From assembly GCF_963576545.1 (NCBI RefSeq), contig NC_083638.1, positions 31,589,400 to 31,653,399 on the forward strand: DNA of 64,000 nt. The letters are read 5' to 3'. A model generated the notes under the pieces. It did no database searches and had not been told where the DNA came from. It was given only the letters and a program-made list of their open reading frames with translations. A program made the translations under genes and the position numbers. Each line of letters opens with the position of its first letter. Position 1 is the first letter of the stretch. The DNA comes from Limanda limanda (Eukaryota; Chordata; Actinopteri; Pleuronectiformes; Pleuronectidae). Of this stretch, positions 1-10,420 are shown one piece after another.

Positions 1-1
1 A

Positions 2-18
2 CAGCTGGAAACGGGGAG
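2..18 (+). other. CENP-B-box-like half-site at the start of A monomers (example)
   Basis: The word TGGAAACGGG (6-15 here) is identical to the right part of the human CENP-B box consensus YTTCGTTGGAARCGGGA and recurs in nearly every A monomer. The left part is not conserved: the four bases aligned with the essential TTCG read ACAG. Of the core NTTCGNNNNANNCGGGN only the G of TTCG, the A and CGGG are present. B monomers have CAGG instead of CGGG. Canonical CENP-B binding is therefore doubtful. The motif may be a decayed box, or chance. Confidence 0.45.
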
Positions 19-90
19 ATAAGCCTTTTTTGGAAGCATTGATTAAGATTTCTGACTTTTTCATCACATGTCAGCCCAAGTGTCAAAAAA
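2..90 (+). repeat. Representative monomer A (subtype A1, 89 bp)
   Basis: This is the first complete A monomer. It begins with the palindrome CAGCTG followed by gaaacggggagata. It then has a T6 run, the subtype-defining words gcattgattaag and atttctgac, a T5 run, catcacatgtcagccc, and an A-rich end (gtcaaaaaa or gtcagaaaa). A1 is the commonest A form in the window. It contains one CpG (in aacggg), and its cagctggaaacgggg start separates it from B, which starts gcgctggaaacaggg. The monomer boundary is my choice, set at the start of the cagctgg/gcgctgg homology; the true ancestral phase cannot be known. Confidence 0.93.
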
Positions 91-178
91 GCGCTGGAAA
101 CAGGGAGATATGCCTTTTTTGGAAGAAATGGTTAAATTCTTGAATTTTTAATCACAGATCATCCCAAATGTCACTAAA
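91..178 (+). repeat. Representative monomer B (88 bp)
   Basis: This is the B partner of the preceding A. It aligns with A along its whole length at roughly 80% identity. It starts with AGCGCT overlapping the junction, then ggaaacagggagatatgcc, a T6 run, gaagaaatggttaaattc, ttgaattttt, and ends atcccaaatgtcactaaa. Two tails occur across the array: ttcatcacacatc and ttaatcacagatc (the form here). Two other common states are gatatgcc versus gataagcc, and T6 versus T7 before ggaag. Relative to A1 it is one base shorter in the middle third. Its CGGG is replaced by CAGG, so the CENP-B-box-like half-site of A is broken in B. Confidence 0.93.
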
Positions 179-849
179 CAGCTGGAAACGGGGAGATACG
201 CCTTTTTTGGAAGCAATGGTTAACATTTTGACTTTTTCATCACATATCAGCTCCAGTGTCAGAAAAGCGCTGGAAAAAGGGAGATATGCCTTTTTTGGAA
301 GAAACGGTTAAATTCTTGAATTTTTCATCACACATCATCCCAAATGTCACTAAACAGCTGGAAACGGGGAGATAAGCCTTTTTTGGAAGCATTGATTAAG
401 ATTTCTGACTTTTTCATCACATGTCAGCCCAAGTGTCAGAAAAGCGCTGGAAACAGGGAGATAAGCCTTTTTTGGAAGAAATGGTTAAATTCTTGAATTT
501 TTCATCACACATCATCCCAAATGTCACTAAACAGCTGGAAACGGGGAGATAAGCCTTTTTTGGAAGCATTGATTAAGATTTCTGACTTTTTCATCACATG
601 TCAGCCCAAGTGTCAAAAAAGCGCTGGAAACAGGGAGATATGCCTTTTTTGGAAGAAATGGTTAAATTCTTGAATTTTTCATCACACATCATCCCAAATG
701 TCACTAAACAGCTGGAAACGGGGAGATAAGCCTTTTTTGGAAGCATTGATTAAGATTTCTGACTTTTTCATCACATGTCAGCCCAAGTGTCAGAAAAGCG
801 CTGGAAACAGGGAGATATGCCTTTTTTGGAAGAAATGGTTAAATTCTTG

Positions 850-1557
850 AATTTTTCATCACACATCATCCCAAATGGCACTAAACAGCTGGAAACGGGG
901 AGATAAGCCTTTTTTGGAAGCATTGATTAAGATTTCTGACTTTTTCATCACATGTTAGCCCAAGTGTCAAAAAAGCGCTGGAAACAGGGAGATATGCCTT
1001 TTTTGGAAGAAATGGTTAAATTCTTGAATTTTTAATAACAGATCATCCCAAATGTCACTAAACAGCTGGAAACGGGGAGATAAGCCTTTTTTGGAAGCAA
1101 TGGTTAAGATTTTGACTTTTTCATCACATATCAGCTCCAGTGTCAGAAAAGCGCTGGAAACAGGGAGATATGCCTTTTTTTGGAAGAAATGGTTAAATTC
1201 TTGAATTTTTCATCACACATCATCCCAAATGGCACTAAACAGCTGGAAACGGGGAGATAAGCCTTTTTTGGAAGCATTGATTAAGATTTCTGACTTTTTC
1301 ATCACATGTTAGCCCAAGTGTCAAAAAAGCGCTGGAAACAGGGAGATATGCCTTTTTTGGAAGAAATGGTTAAATTCTTGAATTTTTAATAACAGATCAT
1401 CCCAAATGTCACTAAACAGCTGGAAACGGGGAGATAAGCCTTTTTTGGAAGCAATGGTTAAGATTTTGACTTTTTCATCACATATCAGCTCCAGTGTCAG
1501 AAAAGCGCTGGAAACAGGGAGATATGCCTTTTTTTGGAAGAAATGGTTAAATTCTTG
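850..1557 (+). repeat. Perfect-looking two-dimer tandem duplication (354-bp period)
   Basis: Two dimers are repeated back to back at a 354-bp offset. Three uncommon variants confirm it: aaatggcac (ggcac at 877 and 1,231), catgttagccc (gttag at 954 and 1,308) and ttttaataac (taataac at 1,033 and 1,387). The catgttagccc variant is rare in the window. The event therefore looks young, and I saw no difference between the two copies by eye. Simple unequal exchange shifted by two dimers would explain it. Confidence 0.85.
1063..1150 (+). repeat. Representative monomer A subtype A2 (88 bp)
   Basis: Subtype A2 carries caatggttaagattttgac in place of A1's cattgattaagatttctgac, and catatcagctccag in place of catgtcagcccaag. 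The loss of one base makes it 88 bp. A related subtype, A3, has gttaac instead of gttaag and ends with tcaag (for example near 3,050) or keeps catgtcagcccaag. Mosaics such as cattggttaag (near 7,468, 15,160 and 21,160) combine A1 and A2 halves, so recombination or conversion inside monomers has occurred. The B that follows A2 usually has seven T's, as it does here (1,151-1,239). Confidence 0.88.
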
Positions 1558-2123
1558 AATTTTTCATCACACATCATCCCAAATGTCACTAAACAGCTGG
1601 AAACGGGGAGATTAGCCTTTTTTGGAAGCATTGATTAAGATTTCTGACTTTTTCATCACATGTCAGCCCAAGTGTCTAAAAAGCGCTGGAAACACTGAGA
1701 TATGCCTTTTTTGGAAGAAATGGTTAAAGTCTTGAATTTTTCATCACACATCATCCCAAATGTCACTAAACAGCTGGAAACGGGGAGATAAGCCTTTTTT
1801 GGAAGCATTAATTAAGATTTCTGACTTTTTCATCACATATCAGCTCAAGTGTCAGAAAAGCGCTGGAAACAGGGAGATATGCCTTTTTTGGAAGAAATGG
1901 TTAAATTCTTGAATTTTTCATCACAGATCATCCCAAATGTCACTAAACAGCTGGAAACGGGGAGATAAGCCTTTTTTGGAAGCAATGGTTAAGATTTTGA
2001 CTTTTTCATCACATGTCAGCCCAAGTGTCAGAAAAGCGCTGGAAACAGGAAGATATGCCTTTTTTTGGAATAAATGGTTAAATTCTTGAATTTTTCATCA
2101 CACATCATCCCAAATGTCACTAA

Positions 2124-2939
2124 ACAGCTGGAAACGGGGAGATAAGCCTTTTTTGGAAGCATTGATTAAGATTTCTGACTTTTTCATCACATGTCAGCCC
2201 AAGTGTCAAAAAAGCGCTGGAAACAGGGAGATATGCCTTTTTTGGAAGAAATGGTTAAATTCTTGAATTTTTAATCACAGATCATCCCAAATGTCACTAA
2301 ACAGCTGGAAACGGGGAGATACGCCTTTTTTGGAAGCAATGGTTAACATTTTGACTTTTTCATCACATATCAGCTCCAGTGTCAGAAAAGCGCTGGAAAA
2401 AGGGAGATATGCCTTTTTTGGAAGAAACGGTTAAATTCTTGAATTTTTCATCACACATCATCCCAAATGTCACTAAACAGCTGGAAACGGGGAGATAAGC
2501 CTTTTTTGGAAGCATTGATTAAGATTTCTGACTTTTTCATCACATGTCAGCCCAAGTGTCAGAAAAGCGCTGGAAACAGGGAGATAAGCCTTTTTTGGAA
2601 GAAATGGTTAAATTCTTGAATTTTTCATCACACATCATCCCAAATGTCACTAAACAGCTGGAAACGGGGAGATAAGCCTTTTTTGGAAGCATTGATTAAG
2701 ATTTCTGACTTTTTCATCACATGTCAGCCCAAGTGTCAAAAAAGCGCTGGAAACAGGGAGATATGCCTTTTTTGGAAGAAATGGTTAAATTCTTGAATTT
2801 TTCATCACACATCATCCCAAATGTCACTAAACAGCTGGAAACGGGGAGATAAGCCTTTTTTGGAAGCATTGATTAAGATTTCTGACTTTTTCATCACATG
2901 TCAGCCCAAGTGTCAGAAAAGCGCTGGAAACAGGGAGAT
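2124..2939 (+). repeat. Second copy of the 2,123-bp-spaced block
   Basis: Partner of 1-816; see that entry for the shared variants. Just downstream the dimer order changes to a gataagcc B followed by an A3 dimer with gttaac, so the homology ends there. Position 3,155-3,165 carries a private one-base insertion (ttttcattcacac) not seen elsewhere. Confidence 0.83.
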
Positions 2940-3491
2940 AAGCCTTTTTTGGAAGAAATGGTTAAATTCTTGAATTTTTCATCACACATCATCCCAAATG
3001 TCACTAAACAGCTGGAAACGGGGAGATAAGCCTTTTTTGGAAGCAATGGTTAACATTTTGACTTTTTCATCACATATCAGCTCAAGTGTCAGAAAAGCGC
3101 TGGAAACAGGGAGATATGCCTTTTTTGGAAGAAATGGTTAAATTCTTGAATTTTTCATTCACACATCATCCCAAATGTCACTAAACAGCTGGAAACGGGG
3201 AGATAAGCCTTTTTTGGAAGCAATGATTAAGATTTCTGACTTTTTCATCACATGTCAGCCCAAGTGTCAGAAAAGCGCTGGAAACAGGGAGATATGCCTT
3301 TTTTGGAAGAAATGGTTAAATTCTTGAATTTTTCATCACACATCATACCAAATGGCACTAAACAGCTGGAAACGGGGAGATAAGCCTTTTTTGGAAGCAT
3401 TGATTAAGATTTCTGACTTTTTCATCACATGTCAGCCCTAGTGTCAAAAAAGCCCTGGAAACAGGGAGATATGCCTTTTTTGGAAGAAAAT

Positions 3492-4650
3492 GGTTAAATT
3501 CTTGAATTTTTAATCACAGATCATCCCAAATGTCACTAAACAGCTGGAAACGGAGAGATAAGCCTTTTTTGGAAGCAATGGTTAACATTTTGACTTTTTC
3601 ATCACATGTCAGCCCAAGTGTCAGAAAAGCGCTGGATACAGGGAGATAAGCCTTTTTTGGAAGAAATGGGTAAAATCTTGAATTTTTCATCACACATCAT
3701 CCCAAATGTCACTAAACAGCTGGAAACGGGGAGATAAGCTATTTTTGGAAGCATTGATTAAGATTTCTGACTTTTTCATCACATGTCAGCCCAAGTGTCA
3801 GAAAAGCGCTGGAAACAGGGAGATATGCCTTTTTTGGAAGAAATGGTTAAATTCTTGAATTTTTAATCACAGATCATCCCAAATGTCACTAAACAGCTGG
3901 AAACGGGGAGATAAGCCTTTTTTGGAAGCAATGGTTAAGATTTTGACTTTTTCATCACATATCAGCTCCAGTGTCAGAAAAGCGCTGGAAACAGGGAGAT
4001 ATGCCTTTTTTTGGAAAAAATGGTTAAATTCTTGAATTTTTCATCACACATCATCCCAAATGTCACTAAACAGCTGGAAACGGGGAGATAAGCCTTTTTT
4101 GGAAGCATTGATTAAGATTTCTGACTTTTTCATCACATGTCAGCCCAAGTGTCAGAAAAGCGCTGGAAACAGGGAGATAAGCCTTTTTTGGAAGAAATGG
4201 TTAAATTCTTGAATGTTTCATCACACATCATCCCAAATGTCACTAAACAGCTGGAAACGGGGAGATCAGCCTTTTTTGGAAGCATTGATTAAGATTTCTG
4301 ACATTTTCATCACATGTCAGCCCAAGTGTCAGAAAAGCGCTGGAAACAGGGAGATATGCCTTTTTTGGAAGAAATGGTTAAATTCTTGAATTTTTAATCA
4401 CAGATCATCCCAAATGTCACTAAACAGCTGGAAACGGGGAGATAAGCCTTTTTTGGAAGCATTGATTAAGATTTCTGACTTTTTCATCAAATGTCAGCCC
4501 AAGTGTCAATAAAGTGCTGGAAACAGGGAGATATGCCTTTTTTGGAAGAAATGGTTAAATTCTTGAATTTTTCATCACACATCATACCAAATGGCACTAA
4601 ACAGCTGGAAACGGGGAGATAAGCCTTTTTTGGAAGCATTGATTAAGATT
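3492..4650 (+). repeat. Copy 1 of a nine-dimer (1,591-bp) offset duplication
   Basis: This block matches 5,083-6,241 at an offset of 1,591 bp (9 dimers). Shared variants in order are ggaaacggagag (cggag at 3,551 and 5,142), gctggatacaggg with gaaatgggtaaaatc, agctattttt (3,737 and 5,328), a ggaaaaaatgg B, gaatgtttc, gacattttc, and caaatgtcagccc with gtcaataaagtgc. The last part is a chain of rare changes, so common descent is secure. The first boundary lies just after a private extra A (gaagaaaatgg near 3,485). Confidence 0.85.
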
Positions 4651-5082
4651 TCTGACTTTTTCATCACATGTCAGCCCAAGTGTCAGAAAAGCGCTGGAAA
4701 CAGGGAGATAAGCCTTTTTTGGAAGAAATGGTTAAATTCTTGAATTTTTCATCACACATCATCCCAAATGTCACTAAACAGCTGGAAACGGGGAGATAAG
4801 CCTTTTTTGGAAGCAATGGTTAACATTTTGACTTTTTCATCACATATCAGCTCAAGTGTCAGAAAAGCGCTGGAAACAGGGAGATATGCCTTTTTTGGAA
4901 GAAATGGTTAAATTCTTGAATTTTTCATCACACATCATCCCAAATGTCACTAAACAGCTGGAAACGGGGAGATAAGCCTTTTTTGGAAGCAATGATTAAG
5001 ATTTCTGACTTTTTCATCACATGTCAGCCCAAGTGTCAGAAAAGCGCTGGAAACAGGGAGATATGCCTTTTTTGGAAGAAAT

Positions 5083-6241
5083 GGTTAAATTCTTGAATTT
5101 TTAATCACAGATCATCCCAAATGTCACTAAACAGCTGGAAACGGAGAGATAAGCCTTTTTTGGAAGCAATGGTTAACATTTTGACTTTTTCATCACATGT
5201 CAGCCCAAGTGTCAGAAAAGCGCTGGATACAGGGAGATAAGCCTTTTTTGGAAGAAATGGGTAAAATCTTGAATTTTTCATCACACATCATCCCAAATGT
5301 CACTAAACAGCTGGAAACGGGGAGATAAGCTATTTTTGGAAGCATTGATTAAGATTTCTGACTTTTTCATCACATGTCAGCCCAAGTGTCAGAAAAGCGC
5401 TGGAAACAGGGAGATATGCCTTTTTTGGAAGAAATGGTTAAATTCTTGAATTTTTAATCACAGATCATCCCAAATGTCACTAAACAGCTGGAAACGGGGA
5501 GATAAGCCTTTTTTGGAAGCAATGGTTAAGATTTTGACTTTTTCATCACATATCAGCTCCAGTGTCAGAAAAGCGCTGGAAACAGGGAGATATGCCTTTT
5601 TTTGGAAAAAATGGTTAAATTCTTGAATTTTTCATCACACATCATCCCAAATGTCACTAAACAGCTGGAAACGGGGAGATAAGCCTTTTTTGGAAGCATT
5701 GATTAAGATTTCTGACTTTTTCATCACATGTCAGCCCAAGTGTCAGAAAAGCGCTGGAAACAGGGAGATAAGCCTTTTTTGGAAGAAATGGTTAAATTCT
5801 TGAATGTTTCATCACACATCATCCCAAATGTCACTAAACAGCTGGAAACGGGGAGATCAGCCTTTTTTGGAAGCATTGATTAAGATTTCTGACATTTTCA
5901 TCACATGTCAGCCCAAGTGTCAGAAAAGCGCTGGAAACAGGGAGATATGCCTTTTTTGGAAGAAATGGTTAAATTCTTGAATTTTTAATCACAGATCATC
6001 CCAAATGTCACTAAACAGCTGGAAACGGGGAGATAAGCCTTTTTTGGAAGCATTGATTAAGATTTCTGACTTTTTCATCAAATGTCAGCCCAAGTGTCAA
6101 TAAAGTGCTGGAAACAGGGAGATATGCCTTTTTTGGAAGAAATGGTTAAATTCTTGAATTTTTCATCACACATCATACCAAATGGCACTAAACAGCTGGA
6201 AACGAGGAGATAAGCCTTTTTTGGAAGCATTGATTAAGATT
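5083..6241 (+). repeat. Copy 2 of the nine-dimer (1,591-bp) offset duplication
   Basis: Partner of 3,492-4,650. It carries the same chain of variants plus a private gaaacgaggag (near 6,203). Immediately after it the array switches to a gccctagtgtcaaaaaagccc dimer, a combination also seen near 3,437, before copy 1. Confidence 0.85.
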
Positions 6242-6341
6242 TCTGACTTTTTCATCACATGTCAGCCCTAGTGTCAAAAAAGCCCTGGAAACAGGGAGAT
6301 ATGCCTTTTTTGGAAGAAATGGTTAAATTCTTGAATTTTAA

Positions 6342-7064
6342 TCACAGATCATCCCAAATGTCACTAAACAGCTGGAAACGGAGAGATAAGCCTTTTTTGG
6401 AAGCAATGGTTAACATTTTGACTTTTTCATCACATGTCAGCCCAAGTGTCAGAAAAGCGCTGGATACAGGGAGATAAGCCTTTTTTGGAAGAAATGGGTA
6501 AAATCTTGAATTTTTCATCACACATCATCCCAAATGTCACTAAACAGCTGGAAACGGGGAGATAAGCCTTTTTTGGAAGCATTGATTAAGATTTCTGACT
6601 TTTTCATCACATGTCAGCCCAAGTGTCAGAAAAGCGCTGGAAACAGGGAGATAAGCCTTTTTTGGAAGAAATGGTTAAATTCTTGAATGTTTCATCACAC
6701 ATCATCCCAAATGTCACTAAACAGCTGGAAACGGGGAGATCAGCCTTTTTTGGAAGCATTGATTAAGATTTCTGACATTTTCATCACATGTCAGCCCAAG
6801 TGTCAGAAAAGCGCTGGAAACAGGGAGATATGCCTTTTTTGGAAGAAATGGTTAAATTCTTGAATTTTTAATCACAGATCATCCCAAATGTCACTAAACA
6901 GCTGGAAACGGGGAGATAAGCCTTTTTTGGAAGCATTGATTAAGATTTCTGACTTTTTCATCAAATGTCAGCCCAAGTGTCAATAAAGTGCTGGAAACAG
7001 GGAGATATGCCTTTTTTGGAAGAAATGGTTAAATTCTTGAAATTTTCATCACACATCATCCCAA
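6342..7064 (+). repeat. Third, shortened copy of the cggagag / gaatgtttc module
   Basis: The cggagag and gctggatacaggg dimer recurs (cggag at 6,379, which is 1,237 bp or 7 dimers after the copy at 5,142). The T (agctattttt) and ggaaaaaatgg dimers that follow in copies 1 and 2 are missing. The module then runs straight to gaatgtttc, gacattttc and gtcaataaagtgc. This is an internal deletion of whole dimers. Just before it the B tail reads ttgaattttaatc, one T short, which is private. Confidence 0.8.
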
Positions 7065-8130
7065 ATGTCACTAAACAGCTGGAAACGGGGAGATAAGCCT
7101 TTTTTGGAAGCATTGATTAAGATTTCTGACTTTTTCATCACATGTCAGCCCAAGTGTCAGAAAAGCGCTGGAAACAGGGAGATATGCCTTTTTTTGGAAA
7201 AAATGGTTAAATTCTTGAATTTTTCATCACACATCATCCCAAATGTCACTAAACAGCTGGAAACGGGGAGATAAGCCTTTTTTGGAAGCATTGATTAAGA
7301 TTTCTGACTTTTTCATCACAAGTCAGCCCAAGTGTCAAAAAAGCGCTGGAAACAGGGAGATATGCCTTTTTTGGAAGAAATGGTTAAATTCTTGAATTTT
7401 TAATCACAGATCATCCCAAATGTCACTAAACAGCTGGAAACGGGGAGATAAGCCTTTTTTGGAAGCATTGGTTAAGATTTTGACTTTTTCATCACATATC
7501 AGCTCCAGTGTCAGAAAAGCGCTAGAAACAGGGAGATATGCCTTTTTTTGGAAGAAATGGTTAAATTCTTGAATTTTTCATCACACATCATCCCAAATGT
7601 CACTAAACAGCTGGAAACGGGGAGATCAGCCTTTTTTGGAAGCATTGATTAAGATTTCTGACTTTTTCATCACATGTCAGCCCAAGTGTCAGACAAGCGC
7701 TGGAAACAGGGAGATATGCCTTTTTTGGAAGAAATGGTTAAATTCTTGAATTTTTCATCACACATCATACCAAATGGCACTAAACAGCTGGAAACGGGGA
7801 GATAAGCCTTTTTTGGAAGCATTGATTAAGATTTCTGACTTTTTCATCACATGTCAGCCCTAGTGTCAAAAAAGCCCTGGAAACAGGGAGATATGCCTTT
7901 TTTGGAAGAAATTGTTAAATTCTTGAATTTTTAATCACACATCATCCCAAATTTCACTAAACAGCTGGAAACGGGGAGATCAGCCTTTTTTGGAAGCATT
8001 GATTAAGATTTCTGACTTTTTCATCACATGTCAGCCCAAGTGTCAGAAAAGCGCTGGAAACAGGGAGATATGCCTTTTTTTGGAAAAAATGGTTAAATTC
8101 TTGAATTTTTCATCACACATCATCCCAAAT
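7065..8130 (+). repeat. Block shared with 14,757-15,650 (offset 7,692 bp, 43.5 dimers)
   Basis: Shared markers in order are a ggaaaaaatgg B, cacaagtcagccc (near 7,319 and 15,011), cattggttaag, gcgctagaaac (gctaga at 7,521 and 15,213), gatcagcc, cataccaaatggcac and gccctagtg with agccctgg. The offset is a half-integer number of dimers because a hybrid monomer at 13,089 lies between the two copies. That supports the register-shift reading given for that site. Some changes are private, such as agacaagcg near 7,692 and aaatttcac near 7,951. Confidence 0.8.
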
Positions 8131-9250
8131 ATCACTAAACAGCTGGAAACGGGGAGATAAGCCTTTTTTGGAAGCATTGATTAAGATTTCTGACTTTTTC
8201 ATCACATGTCAGCCCAAGTGTCAGAAAAGCGCTGGAAACAGGGAGATATGCCTTTTTTGGAAGAAATGGTTAAATTCTTGAATTTTTCATCACACATCAT
8301 CCCAAATGGCACTTAACAGCTGGAAACGGGGAGATAAGCCTTTTTTGGAAGCATTGATTAAGATTTCTGACTTTTTCATCACATGTCAGCCCAAGTGTCA
8401 AAAAAGCGCTGGAAACAGGGAGATATGCCTTTTTTGGAAGAAATGGTTAAATTCTTGAATTTTTAATAACAGATCATCCCAAATGTCACTAAACAGCTGG
8501 AAACGGGGAGATAAGCCTTTTTTGGAAGCAATGGTTAAGATTTTGACTTTTTCATCACATATCAGCTCCAGTGTCAGAAAAGCGCTGGAAACAGGGAGAT
8601 ATGCCTTTTTTTGGAAGAAATGGTTAAATTCTTGAATTTTTCATCACACATCATCCCAAATGTCACTAAACAGCTGGAAACGGGGAGATAAGCCTTTTTT
8701 GGAAGCATTGATTAAGATTTCTGACTTTTTCATCACATGTCAGCCCAAGTGTCAAAAAAGCGCTGGAAACAGGGAGATATGCCTTTTTTGGAAGAAATGG
8801 TTAAATTCTTGAATTTTTAATAACAGATCATCCCAACTGTCACTAAACAGCTGGAAACGGGGAGATAAGCCTTTTTTGGAAGCAATGGTTAAGATTTTGA
8901 CTTTTTCATCACATATCAGCTCCAGTGTCAGAAAAGCGCTGGAAACAGGGAGATATGCCTTTTTTTGGAAGAAATGGTTAAATTCTTGAATTTTTCATCA
9001 CACATCATCCCAAATGTCACTAAACAGCTGGAAACGGGGAGATAAGCCTTTTTTGGAAGCATTAATTAAGATTTCTGACTTTTTCATCACATGTCAGCCC
9101 AAGTGTCAGAAAAGCGCTGGAAACAGGGAGATAAGCCTTTTTTGGAAGAAATGGTTAAATTTTTGAATTTTTCATCACACATCATCCCAAATGTCACTAA
9201 ACAGCTGGAAACGGGGAGATAAGCCTTTTTTGGAAGCAATGGTTAACATT
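8131..9250 (+). repeat. Mosaic satellite block with taataac dimers
   Basis: Ordinary A-B dimers. The ttttaataacagatc B tail occurs at 8,464 and near 8,817, and again at 10,763 (2,299 bp or 13 dimers after the first), with the same aaatggcac/aaaaaagcg neighbours. A private aacttaacag (aaatggcacttaac, near 8,310) and aactgtcac (near 8,836) are point changes. I see no non-repeat sequence here. Confidence 0.75.
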
Positions 9251-10420
9251 TTGACTTTTTCATCACATGTCAGCCCAAGTGTCAGAAAAGCGCTGGAAAC
9301 AGGGAGATAAGCCTTTTTTGGAATAAATGGTTAAATTCTTGAATTTTTCATCACACATCATCCCAAATGTCACTAAACAGCTGGAAACGGGGAGATAAGC
9401 CTTTTTTGGAAGCAATGGTTAACATTTTGACTTTTTCATCACATATCAGCTCAAGTGTCAGAAAAGCGCTGGAAACAGGGAGATATGCCTTTTTTTGGAA
9501 GAAATGGTTAAATTCTTGAATTTTTCATCACACATCATCCCAAATGTCACTAAACAGCTGGAAACGGGGAGATAAGCCTTTTTTGGAAGCATTGATTAAG
9601 ATTTCTGACTTTTTCATCACATGTCAGCCCAAGTGTCAAAAAAGCGCTGGAAACAGGGAGATATGCCTTTTTTGGAAGAAATGGTTAAATTCTTGAATTT
9701 TTAATCACAGATCATCCCAAATGTCACTAAACAGCTGGAAACGGGGAGATACGCCTTTTTTGGAAGCAATGGTTAACATTTTGACTTTTTCATCACATAT
9801 CAGCTCCAGTGTCAGAAAAGCGCTGGAAACAGGGAGATATGCCTTTTTTTGGAAGAAATGGTTAATTCTTAAATTTTTCATCACACATCATCCCAAATGT
9901 CAATAAACAGCTGGAAACGGGGAGATAAGCCTTTTTTGGAAGCAATGGTTAACATTTTCACTTTTTCATCACATATCAGCTCAAGTGTCAGAAAAGCGCT
10001 GGAAACAGGGAGATATGCCTTTTTTTGGAAGAAATGGTTAAATTCTTGAATTTTTCATCACACATCATCCCAAATGTCACTAAACAGCTGGAAACGGGGA
10101 GATAAGCCTTTTTTGGAAGCATTGATTAAGATTTTGACTTTTTCATCACATATCAGCTCCAGTGTCAGAAAAGCGCTGGAAACAGGGAGATATGCCTTTT
10201 TTTGGAAGAAATGGTTAAATTCTTGAATGTTTCATCACACATCATCCCAAATGTCACTAAACAGCTGGAAACGGGGAGATCAGCCTTTTTTGGAAGCATT
10301 GATTAAGATTTCTGACATTTTCATCACATGTCAGCCCAAGTGTCAGAAAAGCGCTGGAAACAGGGAGATATGCCTTTTTTGGAAGAAATGGTTAAATTCT
10401 TGAATTTTTAATCACACATC
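9251..10420 (+). repeat. Copy 1 of a 2,475-bp (14-dimer) offset duplication
   Basis: Matches 11,726-12,895 at offset 2,475 bp. Shared rare variants in order are ggaataaatgg (gaata at 9,321 and 11,796), gatacgcc, a B with ggttaattcttaaattt (two changes, one a deletion), gtcaataaacag, attttcactttt, gaatgtttc, and gatcagcc with gacattttc. Agreement breaks at ttaatcacacatc here versus ttaatcacagatc in the partner, then a different A follows. Most of this chain appears a third time at 13,697-14,200. Confidence 0.86.

Larger units (their letters stand above)
2..178 (+). repeat. Representative A-B dimer, the basic tandem unit (177 bp)
   Basis: Successive cagctgg starts fall at 2, 179, 355 and 532, giving units of 177, 176 and 177 bp. 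The one-base difference comes from A subtype (A1 is 89 bp, A2/A3 88 bp) and from B T-run length (6 or 7). The dimer, not the monomer, is the unit that is copied: A and B variants travel together, and all but four recombination junctions I found keep the A-B register. A 177-bp repeat is close to a typical nucleosome repeat length; any phasing role is inference. Confidence 0.95.
1..816 (+). repeat. First copy of a block repeated 2,123 bp downstream
   Basis: Positions 1-816 match 2,124-2,939 in dimer order and in rare variants. The shared markers include gatacgcc (near 209 and 2,332), a B monomer with gctggaaaaaggg, and gaagaaacgg (gaaacgg at 301 and 2,424). The offset is 2,123 bp, or 12 dimers, the same length as the main HOR further right, although dimer types differ. 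Agreement ends where one copy has gatatgcc and the other gataagcc. The rare gaagaaacgg also recurs at 13,034 and 14,537, showing wider dispersal. Confidence 0.85.

Noticed and set aside
1808..1815. ttaattaa as a possible regulatory or homeodomain site
   Set aside because: It arises from a single g-to-a change in a few A1 monomers (also near 9,063 and 11,187) and has no context beyond the repeat.
6259..6477. Open reading frame of 72 codons on the plus strand
   Set aside because: It is satellite translated in one frame. The same peptide pattern recurs wherever a stop in gagataagcc or ttttaatcac is removed by a variant. No frame exceeds about 72 codons, and there is no start context, domain or codon bias.
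9721..9906. Three identical 61-codon frames (9,721; 12,196; 13,697) suggesting a conserved small protein
   Set aside because: All three sit in copies of the 2,475-bp-offset duplication. Conservation is explained by copying. I see no signal peptide, domain or translation signal.
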